DNA of 64,000 nucleotides, from the NCBI GenBank assembly GCA_006503475.1, contig RSEH01000037.1, positions 1 to 64,000 of the forward strand. The letters run 5' to 3'. The translations under genes were made by a program, and so were the position numbers. The notes beneath the pieces were generated by a model, which saw nothing but the letters and a program-made list of their open reading frames with translations, was not told the origin of the DNA and ran no database searches. Positions 39,935 through 50,448 of the stretch are shown in pieces (positions within the stretch are counted from its first letter, which is position 1; each line of letters begins with the position of its first letter). The DNA comes from Stentor roeselii. Its lineage: Eukaryota > Ciliophora > Heterotrichea > Heterotrichida > Stentoridae.

Positions 39935-42883
39935 CTAAAAATCTAACTCAGTTTGTTTCACTTCTCCACTCGAATTGGCAAAGTACATATTGCAGTCAAA
40001 AACTTCTTCATCAGCTGTTGCAAGTGGTTTAGCCTCTCCTCTCAGGACTTTTTCTACAATATAATCATGTCGGGCTTGCACAATTTCATAACTTTCGGGA
40101 ACATCAGGTATCCAAGACTGAAGTTGGCTTCGAAAGATCAACAAAATTATCACTACTATCGCGAAAACTATGTAAGCGTTGTCTTTCATACCCTCGATTC
40201 TCTCAAATGTTCTTGATGTGAAGCAGAAAAGAGCTGTGTTGGAAAAGATAGCGAATACACAAATCACTGAAAAAATATTGAACCATGTGCCGATGTCTCT
40301 TGATGATAAAGGAATTGGACGGCGGATTAGGTGAAGGACTTTTAACTTGTCGGTGTGCATCTCGAACCAAAGACCGATGAAGGCTAAACTTGTGGATAAT
40401 GGAAATGCCAAGGCGAAGAGGGTTAGGTAACCGAATTGAATTGCTAGTTCCATGTAATCGTCTATTGTACCGTCGCGGTCTGTTGTTACGTAGTATTCCA
40501 GATAGAGTTGAGCTTCTACTTTGTCACGAACATCTTTATTAATAGTTGCTTTTCCTTGTTTATTTTTTAGTTTTTTTCTTTTTTTCATTTGAAACTTAAT
40601 ATAAGGCACTCCGATTTCAATCAAATTTTTAATATAACTAACAATAAAAATAGAAATCAATTGTGTATAAAGTTCATTCATACAATTAGTAGTTCTATAA
40701 ATTTTTCCATCATCATCAGTTGCGATGCACTTTTCAGTATATCCTTTAATAAACGCGATATAACAAAGCGAGTTAAAAGCATTGACAAACTGAAAAGCAA
40801 AAACTTTCAAAATATAAGAATCTTGATACTGATTCTCTGTTTTGTGATTTTCCATATTCGTCATTATTTTTGCAAGTTTTCCATAAAGAACGTTAAATAC
40901 GATAATCTGAACAGCATTTATTATTGAAACAACAGGACCTGCAAAGTTAATTCCACTGACGACAAGAGAATCAGTTATTTCTGACTTCAAAATAATAAGA
41001 CCTGCTACTATTCCTAGAACGAGACTCAGGATTAAAAGACTTACTGAAGCTGAGGCTATGAAAATCCAGACTCGCTTTGAGGTTGGGTAATAAATTTCTT
41101 CCATTTCGTCAGTGATTGGTGATCTTCTTGTAACACCTTTGTATTGTGGCCTGGGAACCTCCACTCTTTCGAATTTTGTGGTTCCCCAAAGAATAGAAAG
41201 ACTTGATTCTTTACGTCTCCAGCCTTCCAAGAAAACAGTAGCCCAAATCGTCATAAATACCGAGTAAATCGCATTCAAAGCCAAAACAGGAGAGCTATCC
41301 TGATCATAAACCCTCTGAATAACAAAAACAATCAACCCAATCAATGCAGGAAAGAGTAGACTACACTGATAATACCTAAGAAACTCAAAATAAAGTGCGA
41401 TTTTTTCCCCATAATAATTCCTAATCTTACTCAAAGGAATCCTCTGATTAATCAAAGCAGTTTTCCAGCTTTGCATTAAAGGTCCATCAACAGCATTCGA
41501 TTTAAAGTCATACAAAATATTCCTCAACAACAGATCCTCCTGAGGAACATCATTAACAACTCCAGTATCCTTTCCCTTAAGTTGCCAAATATTATGTAAA
41601 GGAAAATGAGCTACAATAATTCCATGTTCCTGCAAATAATTAATCCCAATTTCCGTTTCAATATAAGAAACAATAAGTCTCAATCTTTCCATACTTCTAA
41701 AAAGTGACCTTTTTCCAGACTCATCAATTTCATGTGACCTCCACAAGTTTCCAAACTCATCATCACCATTAGACCTTCTATATTCCGCATAAGGCGGAAT
41801 AGGTTTCAAGATATTCATTTTTTCCCATAAGTTTTTTAAACGATCCTCAGGGCGAAAGCCGACATTTGCCTTTTCAATAGAATCCTTTACAAGTTTCTGA
41901 AATAAAAACATCTGTGCCTTGTGAGAAGAGACTGAAGATGTGATTTTTGAAATGCCTTCCTTGAGAAGTGTGAGATAAATCTTATAAGCATTCCACATGT
42001 TTTGAGTTACTCCGTCTGGGTCTTGTTTATAGTCGATTTTTTCAGTGTTTTTTTCAAGTCCGAAGGCTTTTGTGAGGAAAGGTTTGATGTCTTTAAACAA
42101 CCTGCGGATTTCTTCGTCGTCGTTTTTTAAGATGTGAAGAGGACGCAAACTCGCATCACAGGGGATCAAAGACTGAATGTCAGTAAGAGCGATTTCTAGC
42201 TGCTTGTTAAATCTTGTTCTTTCTGCTTCAATCTGCAAGTCGCCTTCATCAGCAGTGATGACGAAAAAGATGTATTCACCTGTTTTTGAAACCATTTGCT
42301 TTACCTTTAAACTCAAACTTGCAACTAGTTTAAAGAAAACCGCGTTTCTTACAAGACTCATAAAGTCTTGAACTTGCTTTCCACAGTCAAAAACATTTCC
42401 TTCGTTGATGGTGAATCGACCTCCTTGGGTTAAGGATTTTCCATTCTCGAAATCTTTCAGTGATTGAAAAATTTTAGTGAAACTTTGGGCTTCTTGTAAG
42501 AAGTTCAGGGTGTCTTTTTGGGTACTGCCTGTCTTTTTCGCTTTGAAACAGTGCTTGTAGAACTTGTGGGCTTCTAGCTCGGTAACTGCTCGGTTTTCTT
42601 GACCTGGGTAGTCTGGGTTTGGGAAGATGATTGCGTATTCCCAGAGGAATTCTTGAAGAATGTTTGCGTTTTTAGAGGACTTTTGAGAAAGATCACCTTT
42701 GAAAATTTTTTCGGTGAAGGAATTTTTTGCTTTTTCTTTTAGGGTGTCGTTGAGGAGAGTACCTATAAGCGAGTTTTTCGTTTTAAGACTTGATTGAGGA
42801 AGGATATCTGCTTCAATCGTAGTCATATTCAGGTTATTTTCTTTCGTTGGTGTGATCGACTTTGACCCTTTCTTATTCCGCAT
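39935..42883 (-). CDS. Anoctamin (TMEM16) family channel or scramblase
   Basis: 982 residues. A long cytoplasmic N-terminus (about 1-470) contains anoctamin dimerisation-type helices. The membrane part begins with IRNYYGEKIALYFEFLRYY and FPALIGLIVFVI. Family hallmarks follow: FLEGWRRKESSLSILWGTTKFE, VPRPQYKGV, FNVLYGKLAKIMTNMENH, and YMELAIQFGYLTLFALAFPLS near the calcium-site helices. The protein ends with a cytoplasmic tail including HDYIVEKVLRGEAKPL. Members act as calcium-activated chloride channels or phospholipid scramblases, and I cannot tell which from sequence alone. GCCTATAAA abuts the ATG. Single frame. Confidence 0.92.
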   Translation of the reverse strand: MRNKKGSKSITPTKENNLNMTTIEADILPQSSLKTKNSLIGTLLNDTLKEKAKNSFTEKIFKGDLSQKSSKNANILQEFLWEYAIIFPNPDYPGQENRAVTELEAHKFYKHCFKAKKTGSTQKDTLNFLQEAQSFTKIFQSLKDFENGKSLTQGGRFTINEGNVFDCGKQVQDFMSLVRNAVFFKLVASLSLKVKQMVSKTGEYIFFVITADEGDLQIEAERTRFNKQLEIALTDIQSLIPCDASLRPLHILKNDDEEIRRLFKDIKPFLTKAFGLEKNTEKIDYKQDPDGVTQNMWNAYKIYLTLLKEGISKITSSVSSHKAQMFLFQKLVKDSIEKANVGFRPEDRLKNLWEKMNILKPIPPYAEYRRSNGDDEFGNLWRSHEIDESGKRSLFRSMERLRLIVSYIETEIGINYLQEHGIIVAHFPLHNIWQLKGKDTGVVNDVPQEDLLLRNILYDFKSNAVDGPLMQSWKTALINQRIPLSKIRNYYGEKIALYFEFLRYYQCSLLFPALIGLIVFVIQRVYDQDSSPVLALNAIYSVFMTIWATVFLEGWRRKESSLSILWGTTKFERVEVPRPQYKGVTRRSPITDEMEEIYYPTSKRVWIFIASASVSLLILSLVLGIVAGLIILKSEITDSLVVSGINFAGPVVSIINAVQIIVFNVLYGKLAKIMTNMENHKTENQYQDSYILKVFAFQFVNAFNSLCYIAFIKGYTEKCIATDDDGKIYRTTNCMNELYTQLISIFIVSYIKNLIEIGVPYIKFQMKKRKKLKNKQGKATINKDVRDKVEAQLYLEYYVTTDRDGTIDDYMELAIQFGYLTLFALAFPLSTSLAFIGLWFEMHTDKLKVLHLIRRPIPLSSRDIGTWFNIFSVICVFAIFSNTALFCFTSRTFERIEGMKDNAYIVFAIVVIILLIFRSQLQSWIPDVPESYEIVQARHDYIVEKVLRGEAKPLATADEEVFDCNMYFANSSGEVKQTELDF

Positions 42884-43269
42884 TTTATAGGCTCTAATTT
42901 AGCTGGATTAGTATGAATGCAGTTTTTATTGAAAAACTGATTTTATTTAGCATGTGAGTAGAATTTTTTTATTTTTATGAGAAGTTTAGAATAGATTGAT
43001 TATTTATTAAACCCATAAAATATCAAAGTTTGTTGAAAATTTTAAATTGAAAGCTAATAATCGATTTTTAACTATTTAAAGTTGAATTTAGTACTTTAAA
43101 GTAAAGTAAATATATTATATATTTGATTCAAATATTATTTTACTTTGATTGTTATTCACATAAATTAGAAATTTTTAACCTGCGGATTATGATTATGCAA
43201 TTTATTAAAACTTTACCTATATTTTCTTAGTTTCATATTTCCCTCTTAAAATTCGTGTTCCCTCTAAAA
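42884..43269. other. Divergent spacer, AT-rich
   Basis: About 385 bp between the anoctamin and CENP-B-type gene starts. It is very AT-rich with no gene; it presumably holds both promoters. TATAAA abuts the anoctamin ATG. Confidence 0.6.
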
Positions 43270-44001
43270 ATGAAATCTCTCAAAGGTAAACTTGGGATGA
43301 CTAAAACAAAAACTAAAATTTCTCAGGTACAAAAACAAAAAATTTGCAAATACAAATTAGACCACCCAGAAAAAAGCCAAAAAGAACTGAGCGTCTATTT
43401 TAGTCAGTTATTCAAAACTACTATCGGTAGATCTACTATTGGCGATATTTTGAGGGATTCTTATAAATGGTCCCATACAAGTCATCTTGAATCTTCTCAG
43501 CTTGAAGAACTTTTACTCTTACGTATTTCAAACCAGAGATCCGATCGGCCAACAGTCAATAAAATATTTCTGGTTGATCAGATAAAAGATTTATCAAAAA
43601 AGTTAAATTTAAAAGAAGGGTTGCATCTAGACGAAGAATTCATTATCTCCTTCCTCAAAAAGTATAAACTTAGCTTAGAAAACGAAAAAAATCTTCAAGA
43701 AAATAAAAACTGTAAGTTAGAATTGGATGACTCTGAAAGTTTTGATGACTTCCTTTTTTTCGCAGATCTACCTGAAGAGATAAAAAGTGAAAAATCAGAA
43801 GAGTTAGAAAATCAGTCAGTTTCCAGATTAGAAGAAGAAAAATACATGACTCATATTCAGGCTTTGAAAAATACAAAAATACTTGCAGAGTATTTCAAAG
43901 AAATTCAATATAAACAAGGGGTAAAGTTTATGAATAAGCTGGATGAAGATATTGAAGAGTCGCTTTTATGTTGCAAATCTCTGGAAAGCCAGAAAGTTTA
44001 G
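43270..44001 (+). CDS. CENP-B/pogo-type DNA-binding protein without a DDE domain
   Basis: 243 residues from ATG 43270. Residues about 15-70 match the psq/CENP-B N-terminal helix-turn-helix (KQKICKYKLDHPEKSQKELS, then GRSTIGDILRDSYKW). Residues about 75-135 match the second CENP-B-type helix-turn-helix (LEELLLLRISNQRSDRP, LHLDEEFIISFLKKYKL). In pogo/Tigger DNA transposons these precede a DDE transposase; here an acidic, Glu/Ser-rich 100-residue tail takes its place and no DDE catalytic region is present. I infer a host DNA-binding factor of transposase descent, such as a centromere-type or transcriptional regulator. No terminal repeats seen around it. Confidence 0.75.
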   Translation: MKSLKGKLGMTKTKTKISQVQKQKICKYKLDHPEKSQKELSVYFSQLFKTTIGRSTIGDILRDSYKWSHTSHLESSQLEELLLLRISNQRSDRPTVNKIFLVDQIKDLSKKLNLKEGLHLDEEFIISFLKKYKLSLENEKNLQENKNCKLELDDSESFDDFLFFADLPEEIKSEKSEELENQSVSRLEEEKYMTHIQALKNTKILAEYFKEIQYKQGVKFMNKLDEDIEESLLCCKSLESQKV

Positions 44002-44092
44002 ATTAAATATTTTTTACAAATTTCATACTAACTAAATTCCCAACTATAAATACTTAAGTACTTTATGCAGAACTCTTTATTTATCAATAATT

Positions 44093-44863
44093 TCAGATCT
44101 GCTTCAAAAAAAAGTCAATCTCATCACTTTCCAGAGCAACCATTGAGAACTCAACAGGTTCTTGTGCGAATTCATCAGGTACACTAATGGGTGAGGCTGG
44201 ACTCCTCGGTGAATCCATACTATCCAAAGACGAGCATCCAACCGGCAGATAGTTAATAAGTTCCTTACTAGCATAGTCAAAAAACACAAACCAAAGATCA
44301 GATCCAGGTCCACATTTTCTGCTAAGTTCAACTTCCCCATACTGATAAAACCATTCCTGAAAATAATGAACAAAGCTTGGCTGACTAAACAAGTGATTTT
44401 TATATTTTTTGCCATACGAAGAAAAAATATTCCCCTTATCAGGAACTCCCTTCGCACTAAGATGATCAAGCCAGAAGTTCTGCTCATCAATACTAAGCAA
44501 ATGCGAAATTTCAGGGTACTTAGTCTTCATATACCCCCTAAACACTCTCAACCAGTACTTATCCTTTTCTTCAGTTTTCTTTTTTATTGGGTCGTTAGGT
44601 CTTATCGGCTTTCTTCCTCGTTTTTTCTGCACTGGACTTGAAGGCTGCTTTTTTTCAATGGGCTTCGACGATGTCGGGCCTGGACGATGCAGTTTTGACA
44701 GAAGTTCGTCCATGCTTGACTCGATTCCTGCACTTGTCAGCAGTTTCGGCGAATTGGGCCAACTGCCCCAGGTGTCTGTGTCTGAAAAGCAAAATTTGTC
44801 GGCGGGATTGACTTGGCTTTCGATTGGTTCTAGATGGTCGATGTCTCCGTACTCGAAGTCCAT
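44093..44863 (-). CDS. AT-hook-containing putative DNA-binding protein
   Basis: 256 residues from ATG 44863. An acidic N-terminus leads to a basic AT-hook-like element (KKRGRKPIRPNDPIKKK, residues about 82-98). An unrecognised compact, aromatic-rich domain follows (WLRVFRGYMKTKYPEI, NFWLDHLSAKGV, FVHYFQEWFYQYGEV, about 107-205) and then a Ser/Pro/Glu tail. The AT-hook suggests minor-groove binding to AT-rich DNA, and the acidic ends could be activation regions. The central domain may be a lineage-specific DNA-binding fold. Function inferred only from the hook. Confidence 0.65.
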   Translation of the reverse strand: MDFEYGDIDHLEPIESQVNPADKFCFSDTDTWGSWPNSPKLLTSAGIESSMDELLSKLHRPGPTSSKPIEKKQPSSPVQKKRGRKPIRPNDPIKKKTEEKDKYWLRVFRGYMKTKYPEISHLLSIDEQNFWLDHLSAKGVPDKGNIFSSYGKKYKNHLFSQPSFVHYFQEWFYQYGEVELSRKCGPGSDLWFVFFDYASKELINYLPVGCSSLDSMDSPRSPASPISVPDEFAQEPVEFSMVALESDEIDFFLKQI

Positions 44864-45305
44864 TAGTTTATTGTGTAAATTCAATACCAGTTAAACCATT
44901 AAGGGATTTGGAAAGAATATTATTGGAGGAGAAAGTGGATGAAGAAGGGGATCAAGGGCGAAGATATCGGGATACCTTGGCCTTTAGGATCGAGTTGGAA
45001 TTCGTGAATTGATTTTTGGGAGGGTTGGGAAAGAGGGATGGCTTTAGAATGTTTAGGGGGTTGAGGTGGATTGTGGAGTTTTGGGGTTTTGGGATTTAGG
45101 GATTTTTTGGTCATGGGGATTAGGAGGGTTTAGAGATAGTAGGAATATTAGAGGGATATGAGGATTTTAGTGATTTTTATAGGGTTTTCTTTGGGGTTTA
45201 TATTGGAATAGGTTTATATTGATTTCAAAGAATGTACTTATAAGATTTCTTGTTATATTCATCAAATTTTTTATTATATAAAGAGATATAAAGTAAAAAC
45301 AAAGT
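44864..45305. other. Spacer, G-rich on the plus strand
   Basis: About 440 bp. The part 44900-45160 is strikingly G-rich and C-poor on the plus strand (gggagggttgggaaagagg), fitting the strand-bias pattern described in the findings. Open frames here on either strand have low-complexity composition and are not supported. Confidence 0.55.
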
Positions 45306-45824
45306 CTACTTATTCCCTTTCGCTTTCTGGTTCTTGCGCATACAAGGTAAAGGTTCATCAGTAGCAGCATCTTGTAGCATTCCCAATAAATCTCTTTTCC
45401 CATCAATTTTTCTAGGTTCATTAACTTTATTCTCTTTAACCTGTTGAAGTGTAACAATATTAGAACTATTTTTCTTACTTTCTTCCTTCTTCGGTGAACT
45501 AATCAAATTTTTTCCAGGTTTATGATCAAATTTTTTAATTCCTGCGATAGGAACATTAAAGCTTCCATCATTAGGATCATAATAAACATCAGTGCTCGGT
45601 TTCACAGGTTTTGTCTTTTTTTCCTCAACTTGTGGAGGTTTTGGTTTACTCTTAAAGCCTTTTGCAGCTTTAGGTTTAGGTTCTCCACACATAGAGCAAA
45701 CGTCTTCAGTATTATGAAAGGTGCATCCGAGACATCTCCAGCCCGTTGTTGATTCTCCGACTCTTCTACCAATCGACCCGTGGCTCACAACAGGTTTTTG
45801 AGGTTCTGTTCTTGTCCGCGACAT
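45306..45824 (-). CDS. RanBP2-type zinc-finger protein
   Basis: 172 residues. The single RanBP2-type finger is WRCLGCTFHNTEDVCSMCGEP (W-x-C-x2-C-x10-C-x2-C) near residue 29. It is followed by a Lys/Pro-rich disordered middle, a short IAGIKKFDHKPG segment and a C-terminal RDLLGMLQDAATDEP. RanBP2 fingers bind RNA or ubiquitin. The family beyond the finger is not recognised. The ATG lies at 45824. Confidence 0.75.
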   Translation of the reverse strand: MSRTRTEPQKPVVSHGSIGRRVGESTTGWRCLGCTFHNTEDVCSMCGEPKPKAAKGFKSKPKPPQVEEKKTKPVKPSTDVYYDPNDGSFNVPIAGIKKFDHKPGKNLISSPKKEESKKNSSNIVTLQQVKENKVNEPRKIDGKRDLLGMLQDAATDEPLPCMRKNQKAKGNK

Positions 45825-46673
45825 TTATTAGCGATTTTTTTTTAATAGAAATTTATCTTTGTGAAGAAGAGAAATTTATTATAACTGGAAATATTTTAGA
45901 GTTGAAAAATTTGAAGGTGAATGCTTTGAGAGGGTTTTAAGAGTTTTGATGTGATTAGAGAATTAAGTTTGGGAGGTTTGGAGGATTTTGATGTGGAAGG
46001 GATTCATTTGGGATTGTAAAGGTTTTTGTTTTTTGAGCTTTTGAGAATATTTTAGAATCAAAAGTGCATTTTTTATTTGAAGGATCAGAGGAGAATTTAT
46101 GACAGTTGTTTTGATTTGGTTGGAAAATAATCTTAGGTGGTTTTAATCTGGGCTTTTATTACTGATCGATTACCGTTTGTTTTTAGAGTTTTATAAGGAT
46201 TATTTTTAGAAGTGCTGCTGAATCTTTAGCTTAGGAAATTAACCAAATTAAAATTATTTTGTTGAGTTAGTTTTCTTATAAGTTTCAAGCGAAAGGTGAA
46301 TCAAAATTCAGAAATTGTCTATAAACTGTTTCAACTAAATCATCAAAATTTATCCCTAAAAGCTCATCCAAACCTCAATCAACCACTGATCCAACAACCC
46401 AAACCCACCCAAAACAACCCAACATCCAAAACCAAAACAATCTAATCAAAAATTCCATTTGCCATTACAAAATTTTCTCATATTTCAAAAAATTTCTAGA
46501 AAGATTTCAGAAAAATCCCGTAAGAAAAACGAAACCCAAACAAAAAATAGTTCCTCAAAATGCTGAAATCTAAAAAAAATCCCTTAAAAATATCAAGATT
46601 TTGTTAAAATTAAAATAAAAGTCTTTAATATCCATGCAAAATGATACCAAACCTTGTAATACTATTATTTTAC
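45825..46673. other. Intergenic, G/T-rich then A/C-rich
   Basis: About 850 bp without a gene. 45840-46230 is G/T-rich on the plus strand, and 46330-46570 is A/C-rich with almost no G. An alternative in-frame ATG for the next gene lies at 46641. Confidence 0.6.
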
Positions 46674-47069
46674 ATGATGTCAGAAGACACGAACCAACTA
46701 ACAGCCAGCTTTTCAGTCTTTTCCAACATGATCTCGAAGCTGAATCCTCCAAAGGGCTATTGGCCAGTCTCTTTTATCCTGCCAGACCCTTCGGCAGCGC
46801 CTATCGCGGCGAATGAAAAACTACCGAATATCTTTCCTCAAGAAACTAAGAAGAAATGCAAGACAGTGACTGCCTGTCCTCATTCCGCAAGAAAGCATTA
46901 CGCGAAAAATATGTGTAATAATTGTTATCATAGACTTGGAAGAGATAAAACTGCTTGGAACTGCGAGCATAGAGATAGAAAACATTATGCTAAGGGAAAA
47001 TGCCAGTTCTGTTACTTGAAGCATTATAATAAAAATAGGCTCGAAAATGATGAGGCTATTCAACATTAA
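46674..47069 (+). CDS. Cys/His zinc-binding protein with duplicated RKHYAK motif
   Basis: 131 residues from the Met pair at 46674/46677; ATG 46641 would add eleven hydrophobic residues. The C-terminal half contains two copies of a Cys/His unit, CPHSARKHYAKNMCNNCYHR and CEHRDRKHYAKGKCQFCYLK, each with spacing C-x2-H...C-x2-C suited to one zinc. Similar HYAKG...C..CY units are widespread in protists and plants, but I cannot name a function. It may bind nucleic acid or act as a small adaptor. The N-terminal half is Pro/Ser-rich. Confidence 0.65.
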   Translation: MMSEDTNQLTASFSVFSNMISKLNPPKGYWPVSFILPDPSAAPIAANEKLPNIFPQETKKKCKTVTACPHSARKHYAKNMCNNCYHRLGRDKTAWNCEHRDRKHYAKGKCQFCYLKHYNKNRLENDEAIQH

Positions 47070-47341
47070 TTTAATCTGCTTTTAAGTGTTGAATAATAAA
47101 TATGAAGTTTAAGTTGGATGTTTTGGAGAATTTGATATGAATTAATTAGGATTGGTTTTAGGGAATTGGATTATTTAAGGATTTTTTAAATTTTTAGGTA
47201 AGTGTTAGAGGTTTAGGATTTTTCTCATTTGAAATCCTTGATTTTAAAGGGCTTTTAAATCCAGAATCACTTAAAAATCAATGAATTCTAAAGGATACCA
47301 AAAAAATCTTGAAAATCATTCTAAATAAACCCTTAAAAGTT

Positions 47342-48007
47342 TTAGCTATCAAAGCTAGTATAGGAAATATTAAAAGAGTGAAGATATGACGATAAGTCTT
47401 TGACAGCTTCATTATACTCTTTAACAGAAATATTTTTCTTCGTCTTCGCGACGAACTTTTGCGGAGAAAAATCAAGGTTTAATTGTTTTTTCCTTCCTAA
47501 AAACCGATGAACTCCTTTTATTTTTTCTAAGACATTCGAACCCTCGTCTTTAAATTCATGAATTTCCGGGGTAAATGTGCATCCTTCTAAGTCCCTTCCA
47601 GCTTCAGCTTCTACTTTTGAACTAATCTTCTCGTTTTTTTGACGAAGCCATGAATAAGTCCTTGTCACTAAGTCGATACTTGACTTGGTTCTTGAAATTA
47701 TCATCGGATGGAAGGTCAGGTCTTCGTTTTTGAACTCGTTTTCGAATTCTTGCTTGCGGACTGCATCGATTTTGTTTTTCTTGCTGATTGAGTCTTCGTA
47801 AAGGTTTTCCCAACAGTTTTGAGAGCTTTTTTTTAGTCTTTTTAGAAGTTTTTGAGAGCGCTGGTTTATGATTGGCTTGAAAAGATGGTCTTCTGGGTCT
47901 TTTTCCGGAGTCTTGCTTTGAAGTCGTTTTTCGGGTACTTTTAAGAAGGTTTTAGAGGATCTCTTGTGCGGGTGGATTGGACTTTTGGTATAAACACTTG
48001 CTTTCAT
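47342..48007 (-). CDS. Basic, probably cytoskeletal protein, unknown
   Basis: 221 residues from ATG 48007. It is rich in Lys, Ser and Glu with two similar short motifs, LTFHPMI and CTFTPEIH, spaced about 50 residues apart. That FxPxI pattern recurs in many ciliate and protist flagellar or cortical proteins. Helical segments (CWENLYEDSISKKNKIDAVR) lie between. No named family. Its expected role is structural. Confidence 0.6.
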   Translation of the reverse strand: MKASVYTKSPIHPHKRSSKTFLKVPEKRLQSKTPEKDPEDHLFKPIINQRSQKLLKRLKKSSQNCWENLYEDSISKKNKIDAVRKQEFENEFKNEDLTFHPMIISRTKSSIDLVTRTYSWLRQKNEKISSKVEAEAGRDLEGCTFTPEIHEFKDEGSNVLEKIKGVHRFLGRKKQLNLDFSPQKFVAKTKKNISVKEYNEAVKDLSSYLHSFNISYTSFDS

Positions 48008-49014
48008 TTTGACTGACAAAACTATTGTATAATGGCTTTACCATTTAACGTTTATTTAAGTAGACCGGCAGCACTAAGAATTATCATTTGGTTTCGCAAA
48101 GCTCTCAAATATGCAGAGAAATAAATGCTTCTAAATTAAATTTCAGAGGTTACTTTTATTAGAACATAAATATTAGACTCTAATATTTTGACTGTTTCTC
48201 GTTTAATATTATAAACTCTCATTCTTTCATAAGAGGAAATTGAAATTATTGATTTTATCAATCAAATTTATAATCATGAAAAAATATCTTTTAATAATCC
48301 TTATATATAAATACTTTCCATAATTAGCTTAAAAACAATATAATTCAATTACTAGAGCAACTATAATTCTTTTTGAAAACTCGATTTATTTTTTGGTGAA
48401 TAATAATATACGTGAATATATAATATTTTTTTCATCAGGTAATCATAATGATGGTACTCTAAGATTTTTATATAATAAATATACTTATTTATAAATTTTA
48501 CTTAAAACATGAGTTAGTTACTTGAAGTAATTATATTTACTAAAGATTTTATATGCTTGCTTCAGTTATCTTCTTTAGATAGTCTTGAGATAAATGATTT
48601 TTCTGAAATCTAAACTATCTAGATAATTTTTTAATCAAAGTATAAATAAAATATATCTAGCACCTCAAACTCCAAAAGTACCAAAATACTACACTAACAT
48701 AATTCAATATAAAAAATTTAAATTTTATTGAATCTTATTAAAAAACTCTGATAACTCAAGAGCCAATCAATAAAAAATCCTAAGACCTCATCTCAAAATA
48801 CAAAATTATTATCATTTTCATTCCTCAAAAAAAATACCACATAACCAATCAAATCATTTAAAACCTCCAATAAAAAATTCCCCAATTCCTTCTCCTAAAA
48901 CTCAATCTAATCCCAAAACCAAAAACCTAAAAATCCTAAACCCCCTAAAAAAAATACCCATCAAAAAAAAATAAACTCCAATCCTAAGTAACAATCCTAA
49001 CTTAAACATCTTAT
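48008..49014. other. One-kilobase AT-rich intergenic region
   Basis: No gene, RNA or repeat recognised. 48050-48650 is extremely AT-rich. 48660-49010 is A/C-rich and almost G-free on the plus strand, lying 3' of LIS1. Confidence 0.6.
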
Positions 49015-50256
49015 TTATCTGCATTCCCAAATCTTAATAGACTTATCGACACTTCCAGATGCAAGGAGAGGATAACGTGAGTTGAGTGCGATGGTCAAAA
49101 TGAAGTGTGAATGAGAGTCAAGCAGTTTCTTGGAAGACGACCCAGAAGCGAGATCCCAGATCCTGATGCTTTTGTCATCAGAACAACTGATAAGATACTT
49201 TCCCGAAGGATGGAACAAGACCGTCTTGACCCAGTTGTCGTGTCCTCTAATCATCATCATGCAGCTGGCACTTAACACGTCCCATATTCTGATTATCTTG
49301 TCTCTACCTGCTGATGCTACAAATTCAGGGTTTTTTCCTCGCTTTTCTTCTTCTGGGTTTCTGTTTTTCGATGTCAACAACAGAGAAACTGCCTCTTTGT
49401 TTGCAAATGCCACTGTTTCTACCACGTTTTCGTGACCTGAGAGAAGACATATTGGTTGAGTCGCTTCTAAACCCCAGACTATCACACTTTCGTCGTTTGA
49501 ACAGCTGGCGAAGAGGGAACCGTCGGAATTAACTGCTAGGTTTCTTACCCATTCGTTGTGTCCGAGATAGGTTTTTATGCAAAAACCGGTGCTTACTTCC
49601 CAGAGTTTTATTGAATGGTCTCTAGAGCAAGACAAAATGAAATCCCCAGCAGGTAAAAACTTGACACAGCTCACATTATGATCATGTCCATGAAGAGTTT
49701 TCGTACACTCAAAAGTCTCAAAAGACCAAAGTTTAATACTCAAGTCAGCACTACAAGAAACAAGAATAGTTCCAGTATTAGGTTCAAAGCAAACAGAGTT
49801 GACAGTAGCAGTATGTCCCTTCAAGATCTTTTCTAGATTTCCATTCTCATAGTCCCAGACCCTGATAGACCCATCTTCAGAAGACGAGGCGAATACAGAG
49901 TAAACAGGATGAAAAGTAAGACTCGTGACAGGTTCTCGATGTCCAAGAAGGTGAAACTTTTCAGGAGCCCTGGGAAGGTTTTCTGATACTTTATTCGAGT
50001 CAGACAGTTTTTTTCCAGGTCCATAAAAGGCCATTTCTTCTTTAAGGGTGTCAATCTCTGTCTGTAAACTCATCACTTTTTGCTGAAGACGCACCACAGA
50101 AGACCACTTTTTCTCTAAAAGGTCGGCAGGGCCCAAGTCTCCTGAAATTTTCGCTTCTTGTTCGAAGGCCTCAGCTGAGGAAGAGAGACCAGCGGACTTT
50201 AAGTAACTTAGGATGGCCTTGTGAAGCTTTTCTTTTTCTTTTTCTGTGAGGATCAT
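49015..50256 (-). CDS. LIS1: LIS1/PAFAH1B1 dynein regulator
   Basis: 413 residues, the family length (about 410). The N-terminal LisH dimerisation motif (LHKAILSYLKSAGLSSSAEAF) is followed by a coiled coil (VVRLQQKVMSLQTEIDTLKEE) and a seven-bladed WD40 propeller (for example GSIRVWDYE, LSIKLWSFE, HSIKLWEVS, KSIRIWDLA, KSIKIWECR). LIS1 binds the dynein motor domain and promotes assembly and force generation. An extra charged loop (LTSKNRNPEEEKRGKNPEF) sits in blade five or six, at the position where LIS1 proteins often have an insertion. Single frame. Confidence 0.96.
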   Translation of the reverse strand: MILTEKEKEKLHKAILSYLKSAGLSSSAEAFEQEAKISGDLGPADLLEKKWSSVVRLQQKVMSLQTEIDTLKEEMAFYGPGKKLSDSNKVSENLPRAPEKFHLLGHREPVTSLTFHPVYSVFASSSEDGSIRVWDYENGNLEKILKGHTATVNSVCFEPNTGTILVSCSADLSIKLWSFETFECTKTLHGHDHNVSCVKFLPAGDFILSCSRDHSIKLWEVSTGFCIKTYLGHNEWVRNLAVNSDGSLFASCSNDESVIVWGLEATQPICLLSGHENVVETVAFANKEAVSLLLTSKNRNPEEEKRGKNPEFVASAGRDKIIRIWDVLSASCMMMIRGHDNWVKTVLFHPSGKYLISCSDDKSIRIWDLASGSSSKKLLDSHSHFILTIALNSRYPLLASGSVDKSIKIWECR

Positions 50257-50448
50257 TTTTATTGAAATTTTGGTTTAGTGGCTTGAAGTGGACTAAGGAT
50301 GGGTTGATTAGCAGGGACTTTGAAAGGGTTTTTCAGTATTGAGGGACTGGATTAAGGTGAGAGATATGAAGTGTTTTACGATGCACTTTTAATACAATCG
50401 TCATTAGTTTGCCAGGATTATTACCTGTAATCATCTAGTATAATCTTA

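Noticed and set aside
44900-45115. Open frames in the G-rich spacer
   Set aside because: Low-complexity composition on both strands caused by strand bias rather than coding.
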